Below are positions 15,121-22,664 of a stretch of DNA of 53,476 bases, in pieces. Origin of the DNA: Kineosporiaceae bacterium (GTDB lineage: Bacteria > Actinomycetota > Actinomycetes > Actinomycetales > Kineosporiaceae); assembly GCA_016794595.1 (NCBI GenBank), contig JAEUJN010000077.1:1-53476 (forward strand). Reading direction: 5' to 3'. Position 1 is the stretch's first letter. Each line of letters opens with the position of its first letter. Position numbers and translations under genes: made by a program. The notes below the pieces were generated by a model. The model searched no databases and was not told the DNA's origin. It saw only the letters and a program-made list of their open reading frames with translations.

Positions 15121-16256
15121 GCGTCGACTTCGCCCGGCGTCCGATGCTCGTCTTCTGGGAGACCACCCGAGCCTGTGCCCTGGCCTGCCGCCACTGCCGG
15201 GCGAGTGCCACCCCCGGGGCATTGCCCGGGGAACTGACCCATGCCGAGGGCATGGACCTGATCGATCAGGTCGCCGGTTTCGGACGCCCCTACCCGATCC
15301 TGGTGCTCACCGGCGGTGACTGCCTGCTGCGGCCCGACCTGTTCTCCCTGGTCGAGCACGCGACCTCGCTCGGCATCCCGACCGCCCTCTCGCCCTCGGT
15401 CACGCCGTCGCTGACCCCGGCGGCGATCGAGCGGATCGCGGCCAGCGGCGTCCGCGCCGTCTCGATCAGCCTGGACGGCGCCACCCCGGCGACGCACGAG
15501 GGGGTGCGCGGCATCGACGGGCTGTTCGTGCCGACGGTCGCGGCGATCCGCGACCTGGCCGCGGCCGGGTTGACGGTGCAGGTCAACACCACCGTGATGC
15601 GCTCGACCGTGGACGAGCTCGCCGACGTCGCGGCGATCGTGCGGGATGCCGGTGCCCACATCTGGGAGGTCTTCTTCCTGGTGCAGGTGGGCCGGGGCAG
15701 CGCGCTGGGCGAGCTGACCCCGCCGGAGAACGAGGACGTCTGCCACCTGCTCTACGACGCCTCCCGCCACGGGTTCATCGTGCGCACGGTCGAGGCACCG
15801 TTCTTCCGCCGCGTGGTGGCCGCCCGGCGGGCCGGTGGACCGGCCTCGGACGGCGCTCTCTACCACCGGTTGTCGGCTCGGCTGCGCGAGCTGCTGGGGG
15901 AGCCGGCGGACGACGTCCGGCCCAGCGCGCACACCGCTGCCACGCGGGACGGCAAGGGGATCGTGTTCGTCGCCCACGACGGCGAGGTGTACCCGGCCGG
16001 ATTCCTCCCGCTGGGGCTCGGGTCGGTGCGCGAGCAGCCGCTGGCCGAGATCTACCGCGACCATCCGCAGCTGCTCGCGATCCGCGCCGCCCGGTTCGCC
16101 GGCAGGTGCGGGCGGTGCGAGTACGCCGACCTGTGCGGCGGATCCCGGGCCCGCGCCCACGCGGCGTCCGGGGACGTGCTCGGTGAGGATCCGGCCTGCG
16201 CCTACCGGCCTGCCTTCGCTCCGGTCCCGGCGGGCGGTCACCAACCCTGTTCATGA
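15117..16256 (+). CDS. Radical SAM/SPASM protein, TIGR04053/NirJ-AhbD-like
   Basis: The 379-residue protein has the radical SAM motif CALACRHC (C20, C24, C27) for the [4Fe-4S]-SAM cluster, a TGGDCLLRPD segment near 65-74 and SISLDGATPATHEGVRG. The C-terminal SPASM/twitch part has C331, C334, C340 and C361 for a second cluster, with GGSRARAHAASGD and GEDPAC. The layout resembles NirJ and AhbD, which act on haem precursors. Translation is coupled to hemY (ATGA overlap). A role in haem synthesis or tetrapyrrole side-chain chemistry is a good hypothesis; the exact reaction is unknown. A longer ORF in this frame begins far upstream, inside hemY, but it is a composition artefact. The stop TGA is the first codon of a hairpin. 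Confidence 0.85.
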   Translation: MSVDFARRPMLVFWETTRACALACRHCRASATPGALPGELTHAEGMDLIDQVAGFGRPYPILVLTGGDCLLRPDLFSLVEHATSLGIPTALSPSVTPSLTPAAIERIAASGVRAVSISLDGATPATHEGVRGIDGLFVPTVAAIRDLAAAGLTVQVNTTVMRSTVDELADVAAIVRDAGAHIWEVFFLVQVGRGSALGELTPPENEDVCHLLYDASRHGFIVRTVEAPFFRRVVAARRAGGPASDGALYHRLSARLRELLGEPADDVRPSAHTAATRDGKGIVFVAHDGEVYPAGFLPLGLGSVREQPLAEIYRDHPQLLAIRAARFAGRCGRCEYADLCGGSRARAHAASGDVLGEDPACAYRPAFAPVPAGGHQPCS

Positions 16257-16302
16257 TCGTGACGAGTTCGTCCGTGTATCACGGACGAACTCGTCACGAT
16301 CA
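16254..16302. terminator. Perfect 23-bp hairpin, family B, left copy
   Basis: The 23-base arm beginning TGATCGTGACGAGTTC is perfectly complementary to 16280-16302 around a TAT loop. Its first three bases are the stop codon of the radical SAM gene. An almost identical hairpin in the same orientation ends the next gene (17359-17411). Confidence 0.85.
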
Positions 16303-16367
16303 CCGGTGGGTCGGGGTTGTCCACAGGGGGTGAGCGGGGGTCGGGCCCGGTGCGCCAGGGTCGGGGC

Positions 16368-17363
16368 GTGACCGGACGCCGCCCGAGGCCGCCCGAACCC
16401 TGGCAGCAGCTCGCCGCGGACCAGGGCGGGGTGATCACCCGTGGCCAGCTGCTCGCCCTCGGCCTCAGCGCGTCGGCGGCCACCTGGCTGGTCGACAAGC
16501 GCCGTTGGCCCGAGGTGCACCGCGGGGTCTACGCCACCGGAACCCTGCCCGGCCACCCGCTGCCGTACTCCAGCCGGGTGTGGGCAGGGCTGCTGGTCAG
16601 CGGGCCCGGGGCTGTGGTGGCCGGTCGTACCGCTCTGCACCTGGACGGGCTCGGCCAGGCTCCGCCGGCGGCGGTCCAGCTCGCCGTCCCGCTGGCGCGC
16701 CATCCCACGCAGCGACCCGGGCTGGTCGTCGTCCGGCGCCGTCACCTGGACGAGCTCACCCACCCGGCGGCGCGCCCGCCTCGGTTGCGCGTGGAGGCGG
16801 CCACCCTCGACGTCGCCGCGCAGGCTGCCCGAGCCGAGGACGCCGCGGGCGTGGTGCTCGCCGTCCTGCAGCGCCGCCTGACCACTGCCGAACGCCTCGT
16901 CGAGGCCTTGGCGGCCCGCTCGCGCCACCCGTGGCGGCGACTGCTGACCGACGTGCTCCTCGATGCCACCACCGGGGTGGCCAGCTTGCTGGAACGCGCC
17001 TACGTGACCGGGGTGGAGCGGGCCCACCGGCTGCCGCGCAGCGAACGGAACCTGGCCGACCGCGAGCGTGATGCCCTCGGGCTGGACCGCGGCCGGCGCT
17101 ATCGCGACATCGCCTACCTCGCCCACCGCGTGGTGATCGAGCTGGACGGCGGGACGCACCGTGAGCCGGGAGCGCGAGCCCTGGACGATCGGCGCGACAA
17201 CCGGCTGCTGCTGCGTGACGTGCTGAGCCTGCGCTACGGCTGGGTGGACGTCACCGGCCGGCGGTGCGAGGTCGCCACCGAGGTGGGTGGCGTGCTGAGG
17301 CTGCGGGGCTGGGCCGGTCACCCGGTGCGGTGTGGTCCCGCCTGCCCACTGCCCCCTTCATGA
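16368..17363 (+). CDS. AbiEi-like wHTH plus DUF559 (Vsr-fold) protein
   Basis: The 331-residue protein has an N-terminal winged-helix part (about 18-57: GGVITRGQLLALGLSASAATWLVD, HRGVYA) like AbiEi-type domains. The C-terminal DUF559-like part has a possible PD-(D/E)xK centre: D247 (RDIAYL), E258/D260 (VIELDGGTH) and a DDRRDNRLL segment. Such proteins are common, highly variable actinobacterial accessory genes. Nuclease activity is inferred, not shown. The start is uncertain: I prefer GTG 16368; GTG 16350 and TTG 16317 are possible. The gene lies exactly between two family-B hairpins in the same orientation, and its stop TGA is part of the second, which suggests it may move as a unit. Confidence 0.75.
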   Translation: MTGRRPRPPEPWQQLAADQGGVITRGQLLALGLSASAATWLVDKRRWPEVHRGVYATGTLPGHPLPYSSRVWAGLLVSGPGAVVAGRTALHLDGLGQAPPAAVQLAVPLARHPTQRPGLVVVRRRHLDELTHPAARPPRLRVEAATLDVAAQAARAEDAAGVVLAVLQRRLTTAERLVEALAARSRHPWRRLLTDVLLDATTGVASLLERAYVTGVERAHRLPRSERNLADRERDALGLDRGRRYRDIAYLAHRVVIELDGGTHREPGARALDDRRDNRLLLRDVLSLRYGWVDVTGRRCEVATEVGGVLRLRGWAGHPVRCGPACPLPPS

Positions 17364-17411
17364 TCGTGACGAGTTCGTCCGTGTATCACGGACGAACTCG
17401 TCACGATCATG
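17359..17411. terminator. Perfect 25-bp hairpin, family B, right copy
   Basis: The stem arms 17359-17383 and 17387-17411 pair perfectly around TAT. The inner 49 bases are identical to the copy at 16254-16302. It supplies the stop codon (17361-17363) of the DUF559 gene and lies 12 bases from the end of the convergent hydratase gene, so it could stop transcription from both sides. Confidence 0.85.
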
Positions 17412-17423
17412 GTTGGGTTGAGC

Positions 17424-18470
17424 TCAGCGGGGGAGGGCCACCGTGTAGTCGAGGTCGAGCACCACGTCGGGGTGGTACCGGCCGTCGACCTTGTACGGGA
17501 AGTCGGACGCAGGATGGTCCTTGGTGGCCACCGTGCGCAGCCGCAGCGCACCCAGCCCTGGGGCGCCGGGCAGCTCGAAGGAGTCCAGCACCTCGCTGTG
17601 GGCGTAGATGGTGTCACCGGCGAAGGTCGGGTTGGCGTGTGACCCGGCGTTGATCGCCAGCAGCGTGAACGCGTTGCCCAGGCCGTTGAACGACAGGCAG
17701 CGGGCCAGGCTGATGATGTGCCCGCCGTAGATCAGCCGGCGCCCGAACCGGTTGGAATTGGCGGCGAACTGGTCGAAGTGCACCTTGGCGGTGTTCTGGT
17801 AGAGCCGGGTGGCCAGCTGGTGCTCGGCCTCCTCGATGGTCATCCCGTCGACGTGGTCGATCCGCTCGCCCACCGCGTAGTCGTTCCAGCCGAACGGCGA
17901 GCCCGCCAGCACGCGGTCGTACTGCTCGATCGCCAGCTCGGGCACCACCAGGGAGTCCGCCGGCACCACGTCGGGCAGCTGCGGGACGACGGGCTCGGGC
18001 GTCGGCGCTGCGGGGTCGCCCTTGGTGACCATCACCCAGCGGGTGTAGTCGAGCACCACCTCGCCGCGTTGGTTCACCCCGACCGAGTTCACGTACACCA
18101 CGCCGGTCCTGCCGTTGGAGTTCTCCTTCAACCCGGTCACCGTCGAGGTCGTGCTGATCGTGTCCCCGGGGTAGACGGGCACCCCGAACCGTCCGTTCGC
18201 GTACCCGAGGTTGGCGACCGCGTTCAGCGAGATGTCCGGCACGGTCTTGCCGAACACGATGTGAAAGGCGAGGACGTCGTCCACCGGGGCGCGCGGCAGG
18301 CCGAGCGCACGGGCGAAGGAATCCGAGGAGTTGATCGCGAACCGCGGCCCGTACAGCGCGGTGTAGAGCGCCACGTCCCCCTCGGTGATCGTTCGCGGGG
18401 TGGCGTGCCGGATCACCTGCCCGACCCGGAAGTCCTCGAAGTAGTTCCCCGCGAACGTCTTCTCGCTCAT
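17424..18470 (-). CDS. mch: Mesaconyl-CoA hydratase (MaoC family)
   Basis: The 348-residue double hot-dog protein closely follows the Rhodobacter-type mesaconyl-CoA hydratase: GNYFEDFRVGQVI (8-20), INSSDSFARALGLPRAPVDD (46-65) and FGKTVPDISLNAVANLGYANGRF...PVYPGD (73-103), then GLKENSNG (113-120). It hydrates mesaconyl-C1-CoA to beta-methylmalyl-CoA, the step after methylsuccinyl-CoA dehydrogenase in the ethylmalonyl-CoA pathway of acetate and C1 assimilation. Length is normal. GAGAGGA lies about nine bases before the ATG. It diverges from the phosphotransferase gene and ends at a hairpin. The crotonyl-CoA carboxylase/reductase, mutase and lyase genes of the pathway are not in this window. 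Confidence 0.88.
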   Translation of the reverse strand: MSEKTFAGNYFEDFRVGQVIRHATPRTITEGDVALYTALYGPRFAINSSDSFARALGLPRAPVDDVLAFHIVFGKTVPDISLNAVANLGYANGRFGVPVYPGDTISTTSTVTGLKENSNGRTGVVYVNSVGVNQRGEVVLDYTRWVMVTKGDPAAPTPEPVVPQLPDVVPADSLVVPELAIEQYDRVLAGSPFGWNDYAVGERIDHVDGMTIEEAEHQLATRLYQNTAKVHFDQFAANSNRFGRRLIYGGHIISLARCLSFNGLGNAFTLLAINAGSHANPTFAGDTIYAHSEVLDSFELPGAPGLGALRLRTVATKDHPASDFPYKVDGRYHPDVVLDLDYTVALPR

Positions 18471-18581
18471 TGGTCCAGTCCTCTCGGGCGCGAGCCCCCA
18501 CCTCTATCGCAGACCCGGCGCCGGCACCAGCAGCTGTGGTGCGGCGCTGGCCATACTCGGCCTCGGGGGGAGAATCGGCGG

Positions 18582-19625
18582 GTGGGCAGCCCGTGGGACG
18601 ATCCGGCAGCGTCGTGGCTGCGCGCCCTCGCCGAGTCGGTGCACGCGGACCCCTCCGGCGAGCTGCGGATCACCCCGACCCGATCCGGCGCGCTGATCGC
18701 CGTCCTGCCCGAGCTGGTGGTCAAGGTCCACCAGCCTCGCCTGGACGACGGGCTGCTGGCCGCCCGGGTCGGCCTGGCCGCCTCGACCGACCTGGCCCCG
18801 TGGGTGCTGGCCCCGCTGCGCCCGGACCCGGTCGCGCTCCCCCCGGAGGTGGCCCTGGCGCTCGGGGGGCCGTGGCGGCGAGCCAGCCTCTGGCCGCGGG
18901 TCCACGTGCTCGACCCGGACCAGGCCGAGCTGCCCTGGGCGACGGCCGGCCGGCTGCTGGCGGGACTGCACCGCAGCGGCGTGCCGCAGGGCGCACCGGT
19001 GAACGGTTCGGCCGAGCGGCTGGACCGGGCGCTGACCCGGCTGGCCGGTCTCGACGGGCCGGACGCCGCGGCCGTGCGCGCCGCGGGGATGGCCGTGGCG
19101 GAGGACCTGGCCCACGAATCACCGGGGCTGGGCGCCCTGGTGCACGGGGACTGGCACCTGGGGCAGCTGGGCCGTCTGGGGGCCGTGGGCCAGCTCGGAG
19201 TCGAGGGCCAGCTCGGAATCGAGGGCTGGCGGCTGATCGATGTCGATGACCTGGGGACCGGGCCGCCCGCGCTGGACCTGGCCCGCCCGGCAGGCTTCTG
19301 GGCCGCGGGGCTGGTGCCGGACGCCGCGTGGGTCGCGTTCCTCGAGGCCTACCGCGGGGCCGGGGGGCCGGGAGTGCCGTCCGCCGGTGATCCGTGGCCG
19401 GCGCTCGACCCGTACGCCCGGGCAGCGGTCGTGGTTGCCGCGGCCCGGGTGCTGGCGGAGCAGGACCCCGGCGGGAGCCGGGGCGGACCGGCCGACACCA
19501 CCGGGCCGGCTCTGGTCGGGGCCTGTCGGCGGATGCCGCCGGCCGTAGGCTCGCGGAGGGGAACTCACGGCGCTCATCGCGGCGTCGTCCTCGGTGAGAC
19601 CACACACGTGAAGGAGTCACGATGA
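18582..19625 (+). CDS. Aminoglycoside phosphotransferase-like kinase family protein
   Basis: The 347-residue protein has the APH/choline kinase fold signature HGDWHLGQ (188-195, catalytic Asp190, with Gln in the usual Asn place) and IDVDDLGTGPPALDLA (219-234, metal Asp). The ATP-binding N-lobe is around RSGALIAVLPELVVKVH. Between the catalytic and metal motifs is an unusual Gly-rich stretch, LGVEGQLGIEG, made by an 18-bp tandem repeat (19188-19205, 19206-19223). The start is GTG 18582 with GGGGGAG upstream. The last 45 residues are low-complexity and may be a read-through tail. It overlaps the next gene's ATG by four bases. The substrate is unknown; a resistance role is not implied. Confidence 0.75.
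   Translation: MGSPWDDPAASWLRALAESVHADPSGELRITPTRSGALIAVLPELVVKVHQPRLDDGLLAARVGLAASTDLAPWVLAPLRPDPVALPPEVALALGGPWRRASLWPRVHVLDPDQAELPWATAGRLLAGLHRSGVPQGAPVNGSAERLDRALTRLAGLDGPDAAAVRAAGMAVAEDLAHESPGLGALVHGDWHLGQLGRLGAVGQLGVEGQLGIEGWRLIDVDDLGTGPPALDLARPAGFWAAGLVPDAAWVAFLEAYRGAGGPGVPSAGDPWPALDPYARAAVVVAAARVLAEQDPGGSRGGPADTTGPALVGACRRMPPAVGSRRGTHGAHRGVVLGETTHVKESR
19188..19223 (+). repeat. 18-bp tandem repeat inside the phosphotransferase gene
   Basis: Two 18-base units (GGCCAGCTCGGAGTCGAG and GGCCAGCTCGGAATCGAG) follow each other with one difference. Being a multiple of three, the repeat lengthens the loop between the two active-site motifs without changing frame. Confidence 0.85.
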
Positions 19626-20059
19626 GCGAGACGCCGCACTACGGCACCCCGCCACCGCACGGCGAGCCTGCGCGGCCCGGTGCACAGCCTGCCTACGGAT
19701 CCCCGCCCGCATACGGCACCCCGCCCGCGTACGGAGCCCCGCCCGGCCCGCACGGGGCCCCGCCCCCGGCGCAGGCCCTGGTGTGCCCGAAGTGCCGGGC
19801 GTCGATGCGCACCTACGAGCGCAACGGCGTCCACATCGACCAGTGCGAGGGCTGCCGCGGCATCTTCCTCGATTTCGGTGAGCTGGAGAGCCTGCTCCAG
19901 TTGGAGAGCCGCCTGGCCCCGCCGCAGCAGCAACACCAGCCGGCGCCGCAGTACCAACAGGCCCCACCGCCCGGCTACTACGGCGGTCCCGCCTGGGGGC
20001 ATCACGGCAGCTACCACTACCGCAAGGGCGGCCTGTCCCGGCTGTTCTTCTCCAGCTGA
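19622..20059 (+). CDS. TFIIB-type zinc ribbon protein with Pro/Tyr-rich flanks
   Basis: The 145-residue protein has a Pro-rich N-terminus with a near-perfect hexapeptide repeat (AYGSPP, AYGTPP, AYGAPP, residues 24-41). A zf-TFIIB domain follows with C55, C58, C75 and C78 (VCPKC...DQCEGCRGIFLDFGELE), then a Gln/Pro/His-rich tail. Such domains occur in many bacterial proteins of unknown role and bind one zinc. GAAGGAG lies six bases before the ATG, and translation is coupled to the preceding kinase gene. It looks cytoplasmic. Confidence 0.85.
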   Translation: MSETPHYGTPPPHGEPARPGAQPAYGSPPAYGTPPAYGAPPGPHGAPPPAQALVCPKCRASMRTYERNGVHIDQCEGCRGIFLDFGELESLLQLESRLAPPQQQHQPAPQYQQAPPPGYYGGPAWGHHGSYHYRKGGLSRLFFSS

Positions 20060-20085
20060 CAGCTCTGCCCTGCTGCCCGGTCGGG

Positions 20086-20517
20086 TCAGCCGGCGTCGGC
20101 GTCCTCGGCGGCGGCGCCCGACCGGGGAACCAGCTTCTTCTCCACGCTCGCCCAGGTGGTGCTCCACTGGACCAGCGGCGCCAGGATGCTCTCCAGCACC
20201 CCGAGTTGTTCGTCCAGGGCTCCGAGCTGACCCTGCATGGCCTGCACACTGGTCCGCTGGGCGCTGACCGTCTTGGCGATCGCCCCGAGCTGGGCCGAGG
20301 TGAGGGCTCCGGGCATCGGCGGCATGGCCGGTAGGCCGGGCAGGTTCTGCACGCTGTGAATGGACTTCAGCGCCGAGGGGATGGGCAGGGCGTCCGCCAT
20401 CTTGCCCAGGCCGGCCAGCTGCTCGGTGACTCCCCGCAACTGGTTGAAGAACACCTGCATGGGGTCGATGCCCGCCGATCCGCTCGACGTGCCCTTCTCC
20501 TTCGGCTGCTCGGCCAT
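20086..20517 (-). CDS. Small helical protein of unknown function
   Basis: The 143-residue protein begins MAEQPKEKGTSSG and is probably soluble. A helix at about 18-42 (DPMQVFFNQLRGVTEQLAGLGKMADAL) and a long helix at about 75-125 (AQLGAIAKTVSAQRTSVQAMQGQL, LGVLESILAPLVQWST) are joined by a Pro/Met-rich linker (NLPGLPAMPPMPGAL). The tail is acidic. It may form a coiled coil or a surface-binding protein. GGGAGAGG lies just before the ATG. It is convergent with the zinc ribbon gene. I do not recognise the family. Confidence 0.65.
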   Translation of the reverse strand: MAEQPKEKGTSSGSAGIDPMQVFFNQLRGVTEQLAGLGKMADALPIPSALKSIHSVQNLPGLPAMPPMPGALTSAQLGAIAKTVSAQRTSVQAMQGQLGALDEQLGVLESILAPLVQWSTTWASVEKKLVPRSGAAAEDADAG

Positions 20518-20604
20518 GGCCTCTCCCTGCTCGCATCCCGTCCGGCGATCCGGGTCGTGGTGCGCACAGCCTCACATCACCTGGCCGGATCGCGCCAGGT
20601 CGGC

Positions 20605-21024
20605 TCACCCGGCGGTTGTCCCAGGCGGCAGCACCGACCACTGCCCGAGCACCTCGAGCAATCCCGGGCTGAGCTCGCCGCGGACGGCGTCCAGGGCCTC
20701 GGCGTCGAACCAGGCCACGTCGTCGGCATCGTCACCGGCCCGCAACTCGCCGCCGACCGGGCGGCAGGCGTGGTCCTCGATCACGTAGACCCCGCCCCCG
20801 GCGGCTGCCCGCTCGACCGCACCCACCAGGGCGAGGACGACGACCACCAGGCCGGTCTCCTCCAGCACCTCGCGGACGACGGCCGCCGGCGGGCTCTCGC
20901 CCGGCTCGACCCGTCCACCCGGCAGCGACCAGCTCCCACGGGCCGGTTCGTGACCGCGCCGCACCAGCAGCAGCCTGCCGGCGGGGTCGTGGACGATCGC
21001 GCCGACGCAGGGGATGCGCACCAT
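20605..21024 (-). CDS. NUDIX hydrolase
   Basis: The 139-residue protein has a complete Nudix box from G37 to L59 (GRVEPGE...REVLEETGL), which binds Mg2+ and cleaves a nucleoside diphosphate linked to another group. The fold outside the box is minimal (MutT-like), so the substrate could be an oxidised nucleotide, ADP-ribose or another NDP-X. It lies 80 bases downstream of the unknown helical gene's start in the same direction and diverges from the zinc ribbon protein gene at 21134. Specificity cannot be read from the sequence. Confidence 0.9.
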   Translation of the reverse strand: MVRIPCVGAIVHDPAGRLLLVRRGHEPARGSWSLPGGRVEPGESPPAAVVREVLEETGLVVVVLALVGAVERAAAGGGVYVIEDHACRPVGGELRAGDDADDVAWFDAEALDAVRGELSPGLLEVLGQWSVLPPGTTAG

Positions 21025-21133
21025 GCACCTCAGTGTGGGCCCGGCGGGCCGTGTGCTCGCCGGGGAGAGGACGGGTCAGCGCGCTCCGTGCCGGTCCTTG
21101 ACCAGCGCGGTGCGGCAGAGCAGTGTCGGCACC

Positions 21134-21799
21134 GTGACCGCGCCCGTTTCCTGCCCCCGCTGTGGCCAACTGGTTCGCCCCCCCGGGCTCTGGTCGGATG
21201 CCTGGACCTGTGCCGAGCACGGTGCGATCGCCCCGGTGCACGCGCCGGTCATGCCGTCCGACCCGGCGCTGTCCCAGATCGCCCGCCGGTCTCAGGTGCC
21301 GCTGTGGTTGCCCTGGCCGCTGCCCCGGGGCTGGCTGGTCTCCGGTGTGCAGTACGCCGGGGACGATCACTCCGGGCCGGTCGCCACCGCGCTCGCGCTG
21401 TCCGGTCCGAACCCGCTGGTGATCGAGGTCGGGGACGCCCTCTCGGCGGACCTGGTGGTGGTGGCCGAGCAGCCCGGAGTGGGGTTCGCCGCCCGGCTGG
21501 CCGGGTTGCCCGGTCTCGACCCGGGCCCGACCCTGGCCGCCCACCCCTCGGACGCCCACCTGGAGGCAGCCGGTCACGCCACCCCGATGTGGTCCTTCGC
21601 GATCGGGCCGGAGGACCCGGGTGATGCCCGGGCCGGGGTGGCCTACGTGGGGGAGGCCCTGGGGGAGTGGTTGTGGGTGATCACCTGGCCGCGCCCGGCC
21701 ACGGCGGTGCTGCTCGACCACTTCACCCTGGTCGACCTGCGCGACCCGCATCACGTCTACGACCTGCCCTACGGCGCGTTGAGCCCGCGGCTCGACTGA
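21134..21799 (+). CDS. DUF6758-like protein with N-terminal zinc ribbon
   Basis: The 221-residue protein starts VTAPVSCPRCGQLVRPPG and has a short zinc-binding knuckle (CPRCG, plus CAEHG a little later). An alpha/beta region follows (WLPWPLPRGWLVSGVQYAGD, FAIGPEDPGDARAGVAYVGEALGEWLWVITWP). This is a conserved actinobacterial unknown, from memory DUF6758, often next to a PHP-domain gene as here. The chosen GTG at 21134 is the first plausible start; the upstream reading of 40 residues has no conservation features. The PHP gene follows after 10 bases, so they form an operon. The role is unknown. Confidence 0.75.
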   Translation: MTAPVSCPRCGQLVRPPGLWSDAWTCAEHGAIAPVHAPVMPSDPALSQIARRSQVPLWLPWPLPRGWLVSGVQYAGDDHSGPVATALALSGPNPLVIEVGDALSADLVVVAEQPGVGFAARLAGLPGLDPGPTLAAHPSDAHLEAAGHATPMWSFAIGPEDPGDARAGVAYVGEALGEWLWVITWPRPATAVLLDHFTLVDLRDPHHVYDLPYGALSPRLD

Positions 21800-21809
21800 G
21801 TGGCGGGAC

Positions 21810-22655
21810 ATGCGGATCGACCTGCACCTGCACTCGACCGCCTCGGACGGCACCCAGGCGCCGTCCGAGGTGATCGCGACCGCTGCGGCGGCCGGCCTGG
21901 ACGTGGTTGCCCTGACCGACCACGACACCACGTCCGGGTGGGCCGAGGCGACCGAGGCCGCTCGTCGGACGGGCGTCGTGCTGGTGCCCGGGCTCGAGCT
22001 CTCCTGCCAGTGGCGGGGGATCAGCGTGCACCTGCTGAGCTACCTGCACGACCCGGACGACGCGGGGTTGGCCGCCGAGGCCGCCCGCACCCGCGGCGAC
22101 CGGGTGGGCCGAGCCCGGCGGATGGTGGAACTCATCGCGGCCGACTACCCGCTCGACTGGCAGGACGTGGTCGGGGCCACCCCGGACGGCGCCACCGTGG
22201 GCCGCCCGCACATCGCCGACGCGCTCGTCGCCCGCGGCCACATGGCCTCGCGGGACGAGGCGTTCGACCGGGTGCTGCGCACCGGTTCGCCGTACTACGT
22301 GCGCCACTACGCCCCGGACGTGGTGACCGCCGTCCGGCGGGTGGTGGCGGCCGGTGGTGTCGCGGTGATGGCCCACCCACGGGCCGCACGGCGGGGCCGG
22401 GTGGTACCCGATGAGGTGATCGCCGCGATGGCGGACGCCGGGCTGGCCGGACTGGAGGTCGACCACCGCGATCACCTGCCCGAGGAGCGGGTCGCCTTGC
22501 GCGTCGTGGCCCGGGAGCTGGGCCTGTTCGTCACCGGGTCGAGCGACTATCACGGGGCGGGCAAGCAGAACAAGCTCGGTGAGAACCTCACGGCCCCAGC
22601 GGTTCTGGAGCAGATCGAGGACGCGGCGCGGGCCACCGAGGTGGTCAGGCCCTGA
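21810..22655 (+). CDS. PHP-domain phosphoesterase, RNase AM/YciV (TrpH)-like
   Basis: The 281-residue protein has the PHP metal motifs: DLHLHS (H6, H8), TDHDT (D37, H38), GLELSC (E63), AVMAHPR and SSDYHG near the C-terminus, giving a typical trinuclear metal site. Homologues are 5'-nucleotide or 3',5'-bisphosphate phosphatases and 5'-3' exoribonucleases (RNase AM) that mature rRNA ends. Length is normal for that group. It starts 10 bases after the DUF6758-like gene. The exact substrate is uncertain. It is convergent with the oxygenase gene, nine bases apart. Confidence 0.9.
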   Translation: MRIDLHLHSTASDGTQAPSEVIATAAAAGLDVVALTDHDTTSGWAEATEAARRTGVVLVPGLELSCQWRGISVHLLSYLHDPDDAGLAAEAARTRGDRVGRARRMVELIAADYPLDWQDVVGATPDGATVGRPHIADALVARGHMASRDEAFDRVLRTGSPYYVRHYAPDVVTAVRRVVAAGGVAVMAHPRAARRGRVVPDEVIAAMADAGLAGLEVDHRDHLPEERVALRVVARELGLFVTGSSDYHGAGKQNKLGENLTAPAVLEQIEDAARATEVVRP

Positions 22656-22664
22656 CCCTTCCGG

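Noticed and set aside
17718-18581. Long upstream extension of the kinase gene
   Set aside because: It lies antisense to the mesaconyl-CoA hydratase gene and has no family motifs; a GTG with a ribosome site at 18582 starts the kinase.
18582-19625. Antibiotic-resistance aminoglycoside phosphotransferase
   Set aside because: Only the general kinase fold is visible; many APH-fold proteins act on other small molecules, and no resistance context is present.
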